A stretch of DNA of 64,000 bases from JAYRWD01 sp041918255. GTDB lineage: Bacteria > Patescibacteriota > Dojkabacteria > B142 > WJKM01. Each line of letters opens with the position of its first letter. The stretch's first letter is position 1. Shown here in pieces: positions 54,001 through 62,402 of this stretch. The position numbers and the translations under genes were made by a program. The DNA is taken from the NCBI GenBank assembly GCA_041918255.1, contig JAYRWD010000004.1, positions 16,704 through 80,703 on the forward strand. The letters are read 5' to 3'. The notes below the pieces were generated by a model that did not search any database, was not told where the DNA came from, and saw only the letters and a list, made by a program, of their open reading frames with translations.

Positions 54001-55594
54001 TGTCAATCTTCATGGCTTGTACAAGATTCTGTTTGTTAGATTGATCAGTTTCTGTTTTTCTAAGGGCTTCGGTGGCTGTCATCTCAGTTTGACAGGCAGA
54101 CTCGATTCTTTGTTTGATTTGAGTTAACCTCTCTTCATAATTGTTTGGTGCGTTCTGATCATTTTTTTCCATGTCGAGCAAATTGAATCTTTCTTGAACT
54201 TCTTCTGTCAGTTCTGTCTTGAAGGCTTCGATACTTGTGGGTGTTCTAAACTTTTGTCCGGTGTCTTCGCCGTATACCTCTCGTACTCTTTCAAAGTCTC
54301 CGAACTCATCCAACAATCGAACTTTGGCATATTCCGCAGCCATTGCAAGACGTTGCTCGGGGGGTCCTTCTCGCTCAAGTCTCCGCTCGGATTCATATTC
54401 GCGCAAAAATGATTGGCTTAAGCCTTCAAACCCACGGACGATTTCCATGTAAGGATCGTCAGATTCAGTCGATTGTTTTTCTCGCAGAGATTTAATTCTT
54501 TCTTGCACCTGTGCTTGATAGTTGAATTTGTTGTATTCGGAGAATATGGTAGCTTGGCTAGCATATTCCCCCGTGACCGGTGTGGTTGGATCCAGCAATA
54601 CGCCTGCAAGGGTTTTGAGTTTTTCCGAGTGTTCTTTGATTGCACTTTGACGTGTCGGAATGTCAGTCACGGCGCTTAGGGCAGTATTAAGTTCACTCTG
54701 GTGTGTATTTAACAAATCATTTACACTTTGTATTTTTTGAACAATGTCAGAAGGTTCAAGATTTTGTGCAAGGGTTGCGATAGCTTGCTCGGAATCATTT
54801 CGATCATCTTGGGGTTTTTCCTTGCAAGTCTTTATATCCTCCAAATGGCTGATATAAAGGCGCAGGAATCTTTCTTGCGCTTTTGGACTTAATGGCTCGG
54901 CGTCTTGCTTTGTGAGCTTCTCAGATAAAGCCTTTAGGCTCGCGTGTCTTCGGTAGCGACGTTTTTCCTCTTTAAGCCGTTTGTTCATAGCTTCTGGCGT
55001 TTGGGTGCCGTTAAAGGTTTTATTTTCTCTTACAGCTTTGCGAAGTTCTATTGCCTTGTTGTAATAGTTCTCTAGTTTTTGATCTTGGTTATTTCGATCC
55101 TTGAGTAATCTTTCCTGAACGGTTTTTAGCTCAGAAAGGGCGTTTTCTTGGGTTTGTGGCACATCTACTTTTTTCGGTAATGGCCGGTGGAGTTCTCGTA
55201 GATAGAGGGCTTTGAGTTTTTCTTCTGATTTTGTTTTTTCTGTCTCAGCGTTTCCTTTATCGGTTTCGAGTGCAGATTTTTCTTGCTCTGTGGCCGCATC
55301 AATCTTTCTTTGCAACTCTGCTATCCGTTCTGCTAATTTATCAATTCTCTTACGAAGAGCTTTGACTTTTGCCTCGATCACGCCGGTAGTGGTGGCGGCC
55401 TCGATGGTGCGCATTTGCCTTTCTAGGTTTTCGAGGGTGTCTTGAAGACTACTTCCGGACCCAACCTTACCTGCTTCTGTTGTTGCCTCTGAAATGGCTT
55501 TTGTTTTTGCCGCAACAGCCATTTCGAGCCCTTTGACTTTGCCTTCGACGATGTCAGCATATTGGTTGACCCATCCGTTTGTCTGTTCAGTCAT
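51041..55594 (-). CDS. Giant coiled-coil protein with HExxH motif and C-terminal membrane segment
   Basis: About 1517 residues from ATG 55594 (MTEQTNGWVNQYADIVEGK). A TTG 21 codons upstream is possible. The N-terminal 600 residues are Gln/Glu/Lys-rich coiled coil. Near residue 672 lies LMHEVEHAVSSAIDAE, an HExxH zinc-metallopeptidase motif (H672, E673, H676), with a candidate third ligand Glu in RQALDELTSRLS about 20 residues later. A mixed alpha/beta region follows. Around 1420-1460 two hydrophobic stretches (LLILGGIIGAALTGAPFYAGLIASTLLVG) precede a basic C-terminus. First gene of the five-gene cluster. Large size, embedded protease motif and anchor suggest a structural or maturation component of an envelope machine. 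The family is not recognised. Confidence 0.75.
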   Translation of the reverse strand: MTEQTNGWVNQYADIVEGKVKGLEMAVAAKTKAISEATTEAGKVGSGSSLQDTLENLERQMRTIEAATTTGVIEAKVKALRKRIDKLAERIAELQRKIDAATEQEKSALETDKGNAETEKTKSEEKLKALYLRELHRPLPKKVDVPQTQENALSELKTVQERLLKDRNNQDQKLENYYNKAIELRKAVRENKTFNGTQTPEAMNKRLKEEKRRYRRHASLKALSEKLTKQDAEPLSPKAQERFLRLYISHLEDIKTCKEKPQDDRNDSEQAIATLAQNLEPSDIVQKIQSVNDLLNTHQSELNTALSAVTDIPTRQSAIKEHSEKLKTLAGVLLDPTTPVTGEYASQATIFSEYNKFNYQAQVQERIKSLREKQSTESDDPYMEIVRGFEGLSQSFLREYESERRLEREGPPEQRLAMAAEYAKVRLLDEFGDFERVREVYGEDTGQKFRTPTSIEAFKTELTEEVQERFNLLDMEKNDQNAPNNYEERLTQIKQRIESACQTEMTATEALRKTETDQSNKQNLVQAMKIDIAIARLKQQLGENNTDLRSIITNLSDSNADLNLIWTKITQLKNVPQNLNNEISTALNGAKFIQTPNGIAIVTPDANRLKTALMGTDTNSVESLAVALKSNLATKGVIEKLANEQNLNTTPNFENGRLILVSSEGDVDQLMHEVEHAVSSAIDAENADKPIERQALDELTSRLSSGEISRLMLEPDSNNPDRLSLSALTYLTPDRIGVEKGKMSKDDAEKIYRIAELSKKIVEASVQQHFTNGQTGEHADVWPYYYDTISQTIAQTIGSGLYTANGTIDFDKIINELQNGYSDLLGKNNQVTIPDDFNSAATTSVWGSQSLQTQLAQFFNHPGWDARAIMPSNPVMADDYSSAHSEMFKRLSERHKTPYEKEVGIFPLVAAEVPVVGGVLEGIAKKITGQGGRPWEYEGKGTNYNYLRGWGGVRRRFGLGSEQSTKFGSSGHMFWWVPFFGKSMKFFLEDIKIKGVSIDKRIKQAFPGREDSIFAERGFNPQKRWEFQMQNAFQTLVSMGYDQERAVRMMDMAGAGVKFENGRFDAKFSLLDFYEEELKPDGTVGPKGAIDRETADAIITGKFSHPRKPESKEKYNERMADLTEAMMSEENMNIGEVIKRAEKIFRTGIDPEIGKILREPDYYKDDQDHFERRGDLMVGTHVWYNIRKTNERGIVVNGEMFTIAEADELVERYIAHNIDKNFTKGIPELDLVDLQREHEIDTDPAKAKAIVFDPTQPNATTNNVVFQNNRYVSLDEEYYADPKDGMLHPYKLLHGERIRNEFFTPMGYARPIKGLEGDPNGTNSKQFFRLFNATYKDVRDDFAPMANKNYEEYMHRLTVARRAERSSYKLKTFFESFSFWTQRVGKLLILGGIIGAALTGAPFYAGLIASTLLVGLPSDALFSYRAKLHGGRRIEALKVIDQLTGQGELWTSFVLDPTKLNWPTILRLEAMKSTNEAMIEDLMNTKIPPGSAPNSLMTKLFGSVFGQKGLIAGALAT

Positions 55595-55769
55595 AGTATT
55601 AAGTGTTTCTGTGCATAGCAATAAAAATCTGTTGTCAGACTTAATATAGTCTAGCAAATTTTAAGGAATAATTGGGATTTTCGAAGTAGAGTTTAAAGAT
55701 GAATTATGGTTCTACTTGCGCCTGTGTGGAGGGCTAGGCATGACACAGGGAGATGGGATGCTCCAGTGT

Positions 55770-56171
55770 CACCCTGAGCTTGTCGAAGGGTGAAGACAAA
55801 ACGGTGGATTCCTGCTTTCGCAGGAATGACACAGAGGTGGGCAGGAATGACAATGAGGGGAATTGAAGGGGTGTTACGACTGCTCGAATTTTTTGTCTTG
55901 GAAAATGTAATTTTAGTAAAGTAAGAGACTGGACCCCTGCTTTCGCCTGCCTACCTGCGTAGGCAGGGGTGACACAAGAAGGAGGGTGGATTCCTGCTTT
56001 TTCACCAGAGGCGGGACAAGCGCAGGAATGACAATGAGGGGCAGGAGTGCATATGGCGTCTTTCTGGTAAGCAAAGTGGGGAGGACAGATTCTGGACAAG
56101 CCAGAATGACGGTAAGGATGGGATGGTATGAGATTCCGGATCTATCTGTCGATAGACAGGCAAGCCAGAAT
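55770..56171. repeat. Cluster of at least six hairpin repeats in a non-coding gap
   Basis: The 606-bp gap between the giant gene and yvcK (55595-56200) has no coding frame. It holds perfect stems: CACCCT/AGGGTG (55770-55792), ATTCCTGC/GCAGGAAT (55808-55827 and again 55990-56029), ACCCCTGC/GCAGGGGT with an inner CCTGCCTAC hairpin (55933-55970), ATTCTGG/CCAGAAT (56089-56107) and a split ATTCCGG/CCAGAAT copy with inner CTATCTGTCGATAG (56134-56171). Most end in AATGAC. These look like dispersed REP/MITE-type elements, several nested. Confidence 0.8.
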
Positions 56172-56200
56172 GACGGTAAGGATAGGATGGTCTATGCACA

Positions 56201-57184
56201 CTACAGATTCACAATAATCTCCGCTAACTTCTCCGGATCGTGACGAATAAAACTTCTAGGAATAACATCTGAGGAAACACGCTTAAACTCTTTCCCCTCC
56301 AGCCAGACCTTGTCGTGAATTACCTTCGTCTTCCCTACCCTATCAGGCAAGTCATCCTCAACCATATACCACTGCTCATGCTTGTATTTCTCATTAATCT
56401 CTTGTGGCAATGGAGAATTATTCACCACAACATAATCAAGCTCGCAGCCAAGATACTTTTTAATTTCGTTAACGAAATCAGATGCCTTGAAACCATGGGT
56501 ATTGTTAATTTTCGTCATCAAGTTCACAATGTAGATCTTTTTACCCTTTGATTTACACGCACCCTTCGCAATACCTTCAACCAAAAGATTAGCTATTACA
56601 GTCCCATACAAATCACCCGGTCCCATCACGATCTTATCCGCATTATGAAGAATCTTCAGTGCCTCGGGAAAAGCCTCCGGCTGTGGAGTAAGATAGGCTC
56701 GGGCAATGTGATGACCATTCTTCTCGTATGAATTGTCAATCTTATCTTGCCCAACCAATACACTTCCATCATCATACTCACAACATAATTGAATACTCTC
56801 AGTGGTAGACGGGTAAACTTTGCCTCGAACCCGAAGCACATTGTGAACAATGTCTAAAGCTTTTCCAATGTCACCCTTCGCCGACTCAAATAAACCAAGT
56901 AAGATTAAGTTCCCAACACTATGCCCTTTCAATTCTTTACCCCTTTCAAATCTATACATAAAAATTTTCGCAAGCTCTTCGTTTTCCGCAAGTCCAACCA
57001 AAGCATCCCGAAAATCTCCACCAAAGGCAGGCATATCAAACTCGTCTCTCATACGACCAGTACTACCACCATCGTCAGCCATAGCCATAATAGTACCCAC
57101 CTGGACATCCTTAAATTTTCTGAGACCAGTTAGTAACATCAAAGATCCGCTACCGCCACCGAGAGTAACAATTTTTTGTTTCAT
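56201..57184 (-). CDS. yvcK: YvcK/CofD-like protein (gluconeogenesis and cell-shape factor)
   Basis: 327 residues. N-terminal nucleotide-sugar binding region VTLGGGSGSLMLLTGLRKF, then MADDGGSTGRMRDEF and GDFRDALV, and the later signatures GPGDLYGTVIANLLVEGI and YIVNLMTKINNTHGF. These define the YvcK/YbhK branch of the CofD family. In Bacillus YvcK is needed for growth on gluconeogenic carbon and binds UDP-sugars to steer wall precursor synthesis. It lies 32 bases after a phosphohexomutase gene in the same direction, a fitting partner for sugar-phosphate flux to the wall. Confidence 0.94.
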   Translation of the reverse strand: MKQKIVTLGGGSGSLMLLTGLRKFKDVQVGTIMAMADDGGSTGRMRDEFDMPAFGGDFRDALVGLAENEELAKIFMYRFERGKELKGHSVGNLILLGLFESAKGDIGKALDIVHNVLRVRGKVYPSTTESIQLCCEYDDGSVLVGQDKIDNSYEKNGHHIARAYLTPQPEAFPEALKILHNADKIVMGPGDLYGTVIANLLVEGIAKGACKSKGKKIYIVNLMTKINNTHGFKASDFVNEIKKYLGCELDYVVVNNSPLPQEINEKYKHEQWYMVEDDLPDRVGKTKVIHDKVWLEGKEFKRVSSDVIPRSFIRHDPEKLAEIIVNL

Positions 57185-57216
57185 ATTATATATTCATGAT
57201 TTACATTATAGCCAGA

Positions 57217-59085
57217 TCATACACCATTTAATTTATCAAAATCCAGCACGTGAGATAGCTTTTCTCTAAGTGCCCGGGCAAAATCATTTACCGAAAGTTT
57301 TACACTAGAAAGATTTGAGGCATCATATTTTCCAATATCCATATACACTTTAATCTTCGGTTCAGTGCCGGAAGGGCGAATAATTATCCTTGCATAATCA
57401 ACATCATTAGAATCTGGAGAAATCAAATACTCAAGCATATTTCTCGACATTCTATCCGTTTCACTTATAATTGCATCCCCAGTCAGATAATCCACGAAAG
57501 CCCTAATTCGAATGTCACCAAGTCCTTTTTCTTTAGCTTTTCTGAGTTTTGCCATCAGAGCATCTGCACTTTCTTGCATATAACTAAACTTAAACTCATA
57601 TAATAATTGCGAAGACTCAAAATATCCAAATTTTGCATATATTTCGTCAAGCAAATCCAGAAGAGTTTTGCCTTCTTCTTTCAAAATACCCGCATAATGA
57701 ATTAGAAAAAGCGAGCCAATTAGAGCATCTTTATCCCGAGCATAATTACCAACGATGTGTCCGTGCGCGTCTTCTCCCGCCATCAAAAAACGATCAATCT
57801 CGCCAGTTTTCTCAAGGGCATCCATCCTGTGTGCAAGATATTTGAAGCCCGGTAAATACTGATGCTCCATAATCGCATTATTCTTTTCCGCTATTCTGTC
57901 TGCGATCAAAGTTACAGGTCTAGTTGCTAGTACTATTTTATCTTTTGGCTCGTCAATTTTGGAAAGGATGTAAAGTAGCAAAACATAAATCTGGTTCCCA
58001 TTCAGGGTGACCCAACTATGGTTTGTGCTTTTCACGCTTATCCCAACACGGTCCGCGTCAGGATCGCTGGTTATAATCAGATCAGCCTTCATCTCATCCG
58101 CCATAGGTTCTAGACGTTCATAAACTTCAGGTAATTCAGGATTTGCTATTCTATTTGGGACAGTTTCAAATTCACCACTAGGAATTGAAGAAGACCCCTC
58201 TAGATGTATATCTAATTCGAGCCGTCGTAAAGCTTTGTATATCGTACGTTTACCAGTACCATGAAGCGGGGAATATAGAGCGCGAGCGCTTGTGTTCGGT
58301 TGAGCTATAAGCTTAGCAACTGCTTGATAGTATTTTTCATCAATTTCAGAAGAGACATAACTAATTTGTCCATCGCGCATGTTCGAAGAAAAAATGCCCC
58401 AGTCGACTTCGTAAATATTCACCTTGTTGTTAATCTCATCCGCAAGACGCTGGTCTAAGGGTGGCAATAGCTGTCCACCGGTTTCACAAAAAATCTTTAC
58501 CCCGTTGTAGTCTGGTGGATTATGGCTTGCACTAATATTTATACCCGCAATTGCTTTTATCTCACGTATCGCAAAAGATAATAGCGGAGTTGGAGCTATT
58601 TCGTTGAAAAAATGAACTGGGATACCATTATTCACATAGACAGTTGCGGAAGTTTCGGCAAGATCTTTGGAGGTGATTCCCCAAACCGGATTTGAAAATG
58701 AATTTGAGTAAACAGAACTATCGGTATATTGGCGCACATCATAGGCTATTACCACTCCACGTTTTATTTCCTGACCGTGCACATGCATGAGATACTGACA
58801 ATGAACTTGGATCGCGGCTGCTATAGTCCAGTGGTTTATTCTATTCGGACCAATTCCTACCCTACCCCTCCTCCCACCTGTCCCAAATTCTATGGTCTTG
58901 TAAAAACTATCAAATAATACCTCAAATTTTTCTTGTTCTATTAAACCCTCAATTTGTTGTTCATATTCCTCAAACGCAGGATGCATTAGCCAATATTTTA
59001 GATTTTCGATGGCTGTCTCTATGTGCTCATTATTCTGGGTTAATTGCTGAAAAGCTAACTTTGCTTTATGAATTCGGGCAGGCAT
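57217..59085 (-). CDS. Phosphoglucomutase/phosphomannomutase (alpha-D-phosphohexomutase)
   Basis: 622 residues, the length of the PgcA-type phospho-sugar mutases. After an N-terminal extension the motif FGTGGRRGRVG begins domain 1. The phosphoserine loop ISASHNPPDYNG has catalytic Ser187. The metal loop DPDADRVG starts at D341, and the C-terminal phosphate-binding loop RPSGTEPKIKVYMD is intact. It interconverts hexose 1- and 6-phosphates for wall sugars or glycogen-like polymers. The substrate choice between glucose and mannose is not decided by the sequence. Co-directional with yvcK. Confidence 0.93.
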   Translation of the reverse strand: MPARIHKAKLAFQQLTQNNEHIETAIENLKYWLMHPAFEEYEQQIEGLIEQEKFEVLFDSFYKTIEFGTGGRRGRVGIGPNRINHWTIAAAIQVHCQYLMHVHGQEIKRGVVIAYDVRQYTDSSVYSNSFSNPVWGITSKDLAETSATVYVNNGIPVHFFNEIAPTPLLSFAIREIKAIAGINISASHNPPDYNGVKIFCETGGQLLPPLDQRLADEINNKVNIYEVDWGIFSSNMRDGQISYVSSEIDEKYYQAVAKLIAQPNTSARALYSPLHGTGKRTIYKALRRLELDIHLEGSSSIPSGEFETVPNRIANPELPEVYERLEPMADEMKADLIITSDPDADRVGISVKSTNHSWVTLNGNQIYVLLLYILSKIDEPKDKIVLATRPVTLIADRIAEKNNAIMEHQYLPGFKYLAHRMDALEKTGEIDRFLMAGEDAHGHIVGNYARDKDALIGSLFLIHYAGILKEEGKTLLDLLDEIYAKFGYFESSQLLYEFKFSYMQESADALMAKLRKAKEKGLGDIRIRAFVDYLTGDAIISETDRMSRNMLEYLISPDSNDVDYARIIIRPSGTEPKIKVYMDIGKYDASNLSSVKLSVNDFARALREKLSHVLDFDKLNGV

Positions 59086-59448
59086 ATTAAAATATATTTT
59101 GAAGTATTTGTATCATTTTAGCGATAAATCTTAGTTTATGAAACCCTTATCTCTGAAAAACAACGCAGTTTGTTTTTTTGGTTGATGTTTATCAAACTAA
59201 GCTTGTTAAGACAGTATGAATTTGAAAAGGTGGTTAAAACAAAAAGTATTAGGGGAGATCGGTGGATGTGCACTACTGCAGGGGACTTTGGCTAGTTACT
59301 TGCTTTGCTAATGGATGGTTATTTAGCTTTCGTTTGTTGAAAAGTGTAAAATTAGTAATCTCATTAAGTTTATTTACAGGAAAATAAGATTATTGCTGTT
59401 CGTCGCCACTTTTGGCCTACTTTTTCGTTAAAATTATTGTAAATAGAG
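59086..59448. other. 363-bp divergent non-coding region
   Basis: Separates the phosphomutase (minus) from the sigma factor (plus). A 31-codon plus frame at 59216 (MNLKRWLKQKVLGEIGG) exists but has no supporting evidence. No clear hairpin or consensus promoter could be assigned. Confidence 0.4.
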
Positions 59449-60009
59449 TTGTCAAAGTCTAATAAAGAGTTAAAAATTGAAAAAAAACTAGTAAAACAGG
59501 CTAGAAAAAGCGCAGAAGCATTTGGAAAACTTTATGATATTTATTTTGCTGAGATTTATACATATTTATCTTTCAAGGTTGGTAAACATTTAGCTGAAGA
59601 CTTGACCTCCCAGACTTTTGAAAATGCCTTGGTGAAGATAAAAGATTTCAAGTGGAAGGGGTATAGTTTCGGGAGTTGGTTGTATAAGATAGCACATAAT
59701 TTGGTGATAGATGAATATCGAAGGCAAAACGAAAATGTTGTGACCCTCGATGGTAATGAACTTACGATACAATCTGAGGACTTAGGACCTGATGAAATCG
59801 CAGAATTGAAAATAGAAACAAAAAATTTGCTGGATGCAATGGAGGATCTTTCTTCAGAACAAAGGGAAATAATTTATTTTAGATATATAAAAGAGCTAAC
59901 TATAGAGGAAACTATGCAAATTACTGGCAAATCTATAGATTCAGTTAAGTCGTTATCAAAACGGGCATTGCGCGCATTAAAAAACAAACTAAATTATGAT
60001 GGAGATTGA
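59449..60009 (+). CDS. ECF-like sigma-70 family RNA polymerase sigma factor
   Basis: 186 residues. TTG 59449 is the start, since no in-frame ATG precedes conserved region 2. Region 2 is AFGKLYDIYFAEIYTYLSFKVG to TSQTFENALVKIKDFKW, with GYSFGSWLYKIAHNLVIDEYRR at 2.3-2.4. Region 4 is LSSEQREIIYFRYIKELTIEETMQITGKS with the helix-turn-helix SIDSVKSLSKRALRALKNK. No region 1 or 3 is present, as in extracytoplasmic-function sigma factors. It overlaps the next gene by 14 bases, a typical sigma/anti-sigma arrangement. Confidence 0.93.
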   Translation: MSKSNKELKIEKKLVKQARKSAEAFGKLYDIYFAEIYTYLSFKVGKHLAEDLTSQTFENALVKIKDFKWKGYSFGSWLYKIAHNLVIDEYRRQNENVVTLDGNELTIQSEDLGPDEIAELKIETKNLLDAMEDLSSEQREIIYFRYIKELTIEETMQITGKSIDSVKSLSKRALRALKNKLNYDGD

Positions 60010-62053
60010 GAGCTACTTAAAAAAATTTAAACATGTACGGATTACTCCTCAAGAGAAGGAGTTCGAAGCAAACTTGCGTATTCGTCTTCTAAATCAATTT
60101 GAATATTCTCATAACAATCAGAAGAATCCAACTGAAGTTAATCTCAAAGAATTGATACTTTTGTTTAAGGAATGGTTATCTTCATTCTGGCAGAAGCCAG
60201 CCTTTCATTTTGCGGGGATGATATTTGGTTTTATGATAGCCTTCACTGCTGCCGCTAGTTTGCTTGGAGTACCAAGTGGAATTCGTGAAGGTGTTGTTTC
60301 TTATTTCTCTGCTGGTAATAATGTCAAAGTTACTGCTAGCATAGAAGGAGCGGATGTGTATATCAATGGTACACTGGTTGGAAAAACGCCATTGACAAAA
60401 AAATTGGAGCAAGGAAATTATACGATTAGAGTAGAAAAAGAAGGTTATGGAATTTTCTCACAAAGTATACAGGTAGCTGATGGAAAAAATGCGAAGAATG
60501 AATTTTTTGCCTCTCTTCCTCTGGTTTTGCCTCCAGAAGATCCACACGCTGGTTGGCTTTCTTACGAGAATAAAGATTTTAATTTTAAATTTGATTACCC
60601 TGCTGAATGGAGTATAACCGAGAGTTTTGATCAGGCGAATCTTAGCAAAGATTTTACGGTGTCTCTTTCAAAAGCTACAAATATTTTAAAGTTCATTTTT
60701 AATCCAAGTGAAAGCTATGCTCCTGATTTGTCCCCAAGTATTGTAAGTTATAAGCGTAATATAAAAATTGGGGGCGAAGAAGATATTCGATTACTACAAT
60801 TCTCAACAGATGGAAAGTTTATACTCGGCGGAATGAGTATAGAGGGAACCCAGAATCATCCAGCATTTTCAGTTATATATAAAGGACTTGAAGGCGAGTT
60901 GGAAGACGTCTTGAATTCACAAATACTTGCTACTATGGATGATGTACTAGCTTCTCTTGATATAGGAGAATATACGCAGGTAGTAGCTTCTAATAATTCT
61001 CGGCCTATCGATATAAAGGAAAATCCCAATGAATTAGTGAATCTGGCTGATCCATCTATAGATCCAGCAGACCAAGTTACTCCAGTTCCAACTTCTCAGA
61101 TTAGCTTGTCTGAAGTTTATATTAATAAATTGTATGGGTATAAATTAAATTATTCAAAGGCTTGGAGCGTGGTAGCTAGTAGAGCTGATTATCCCCAAGA
61201 ACAAAGAGGTTTTTCAGTTGAAAATGTCGATCAGACAAAAGGTACTGTTGCAAGGTTACGACTGACTTCTGATAGTACCGGCAGTATATACTTATTTATT
61301 AGCCCTTCACCACAACTTCCGTATTCAAATGATTGGTTGATATGTGGTGAGAATCAGGGTAAAACTTTGTATAAAGGGAATGGTTTTAGCATTGTCGCTC
61401 AAGCATCTGGATCGGATTCGAGATTTGAAACACAGGTATGTTCCAGCACTGGTGGCACCTATTTTACGAATAATTCGGTCAAGAATGGTAAAGTGTTTTA
61501 TTCTATTTTCTGGAGTGTGGATCCGGACGAGGTAAATAATTCGTCGATACAAGAGGTGGCGGCTATAGTTGCCTCGGTTTCTTTTAATGAAAGCTTAATT
61601 TCCACGCCACTCAGTCAGATTAAATATCAATTCGATAATAGAAATATTGCCTTTGAATATAGTTATGACTGGAATGTAAATACGAATAAAATCAGCTGTG
61701 ATAAAAATATTGGAAATGATATTTTGCAAATTCCGATCACCGCGGCATTCGAAGATAATTGTGAATCAGTTCGAGTCTACAACGCAAATGGTCTATTAGT
61801 AGCCGAGTTTGTAGAGGGAGGTTTGAGTTATGATTCCAAGCAATTTGTGTATGAAAAGACAAAACTAATAAATGAAAGAAACATCTCTACTCAAAACGGC
61901 GAGGTATTATTCAGAGAATTTGGTGATCCGATTGATGGCAAATTTATTGCTGGGATTGGACACGTGGGGAGTTATCAGATTCTATACTTTGTAGATCCCG
62001 GAACAAGTCAAAAGGTTACTGAATTAATTTCAGGCCTTAAGAGTTTGGTATAA
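59996..62053 (+). CDS. PEGA-domain membrane protein, probable anti-sigma factor
   Basis: 685 residues from ATG 59996 (a second ATG follows at once). A cytoplasmic N-terminal domain of about 65 residues (MMEIESYLKKFKHVRITPQEKEF) is followed by one helix (FHFAGMIFGFMIAFTAAASLLGV). An extracytoplasmic PEGA domain (GADVYINGTLVGKTPLTKKLEQGNYT, with EKEGYG) and several beta-rich domains follow. Overlap with the sigma gene and this topology fit a transmembrane anti-sigma factor that senses the envelope. The cytoplasmic domain shows no zinc-binding HxxxCxxC motif, so it would be a non-zinc type. Confidence 0.8.
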   Translation: MMEIESYLKKFKHVRITPQEKEFEANLRIRLLNQFEYSHNNQKNPTEVNLKELILLFKEWLSSFWQKPAFHFAGMIFGFMIAFTAAASLLGVPSGIREGVVSYFSAGNNVKVTASIEGADVYINGTLVGKTPLTKKLEQGNYTIRVEKEGYGIFSQSIQVADGKNAKNEFFASLPLVLPPEDPHAGWLSYENKDFNFKFDYPAEWSITESFDQANLSKDFTVSLSKATNILKFIFNPSESYAPDLSPSIVSYKRNIKIGGEEDIRLLQFSTDGKFILGGMSIEGTQNHPAFSVIYKGLEGELEDVLNSQILATMDDVLASLDIGEYTQVVASNNSRPIDIKENPNELVNLADPSIDPADQVTPVPTSQISLSEVYINKLYGYKLNYSKAWSVVASRADYPQEQRGFSVENVDQTKGTVARLRLTSDSTGSIYLFISPSPQLPYSNDWLICGENQGKTLYKGNGFSIVAQASGSDSRFETQVCSSTGGTYFTNNSVKNGKVFYSIFWSVDPDEVNNSSIQEVAAIVASVSFNESLISTPLSQIKYQFDNRNIAFEYSYDWNVNTNKISCDKNIGNDILQIPITAAFEDNCESVRVYNANGLLVAEFVEGGLSYDSKQFVYEKTKLINERNISTQNGEVLFREFGDPIDGKFIAGIGHVGSYQILYFVDPGTSQKVTELISGLKSLV

Positions 62054-62402
62054 GTATCCTCTTTCCAACGAGATGTATATGTTTAGGCAAACCTATATTT
62101 CTCCCCTGTGAGCCTCCCCTCTTCTACCCTGTTCAATACCGACCGACGTGTGTGTAATTTTGTATGTCATTGGGTGGGATAGATTTGCTATTCGACTTCT
62201 GCTGACTCAATATAAAACCTGTTTGTGAACTTTCTTTATTCCGCAGATTTCGATTAGGTAGGTAATACATCTAGAGTGTATCTATTCTCGTGAATATCTG
62301 TACACAAAACTTTTTAGACAAATGATTTTATACCTATGGAAAGAGACTTCCTATAGAAAATAAGTTTTTTTGAACTAGCTATGTAAATACTCTCCGTAAA
62401 AT
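62054..62402. other. 349-bp convergent non-coding region
   Basis: Lies between the ends of two convergent genes. A possible plus-strand terminator is CTATGGAA/TTCCTATAG followed by AAAATAAGTTTTTTT (about 62335-62373). Nothing else was recognised. Confidence 0.45.

Noticed and set aside
55770..56171. CRISPR array
   Set aside because: The repeated stems differ in length and spacing, are nested, and have no regular unique spacers or cas genes nearby.
59216..59311. 31-codon plus-strand frame
   Set aside because: No ribosome-binding site, homology or conservation evidence.
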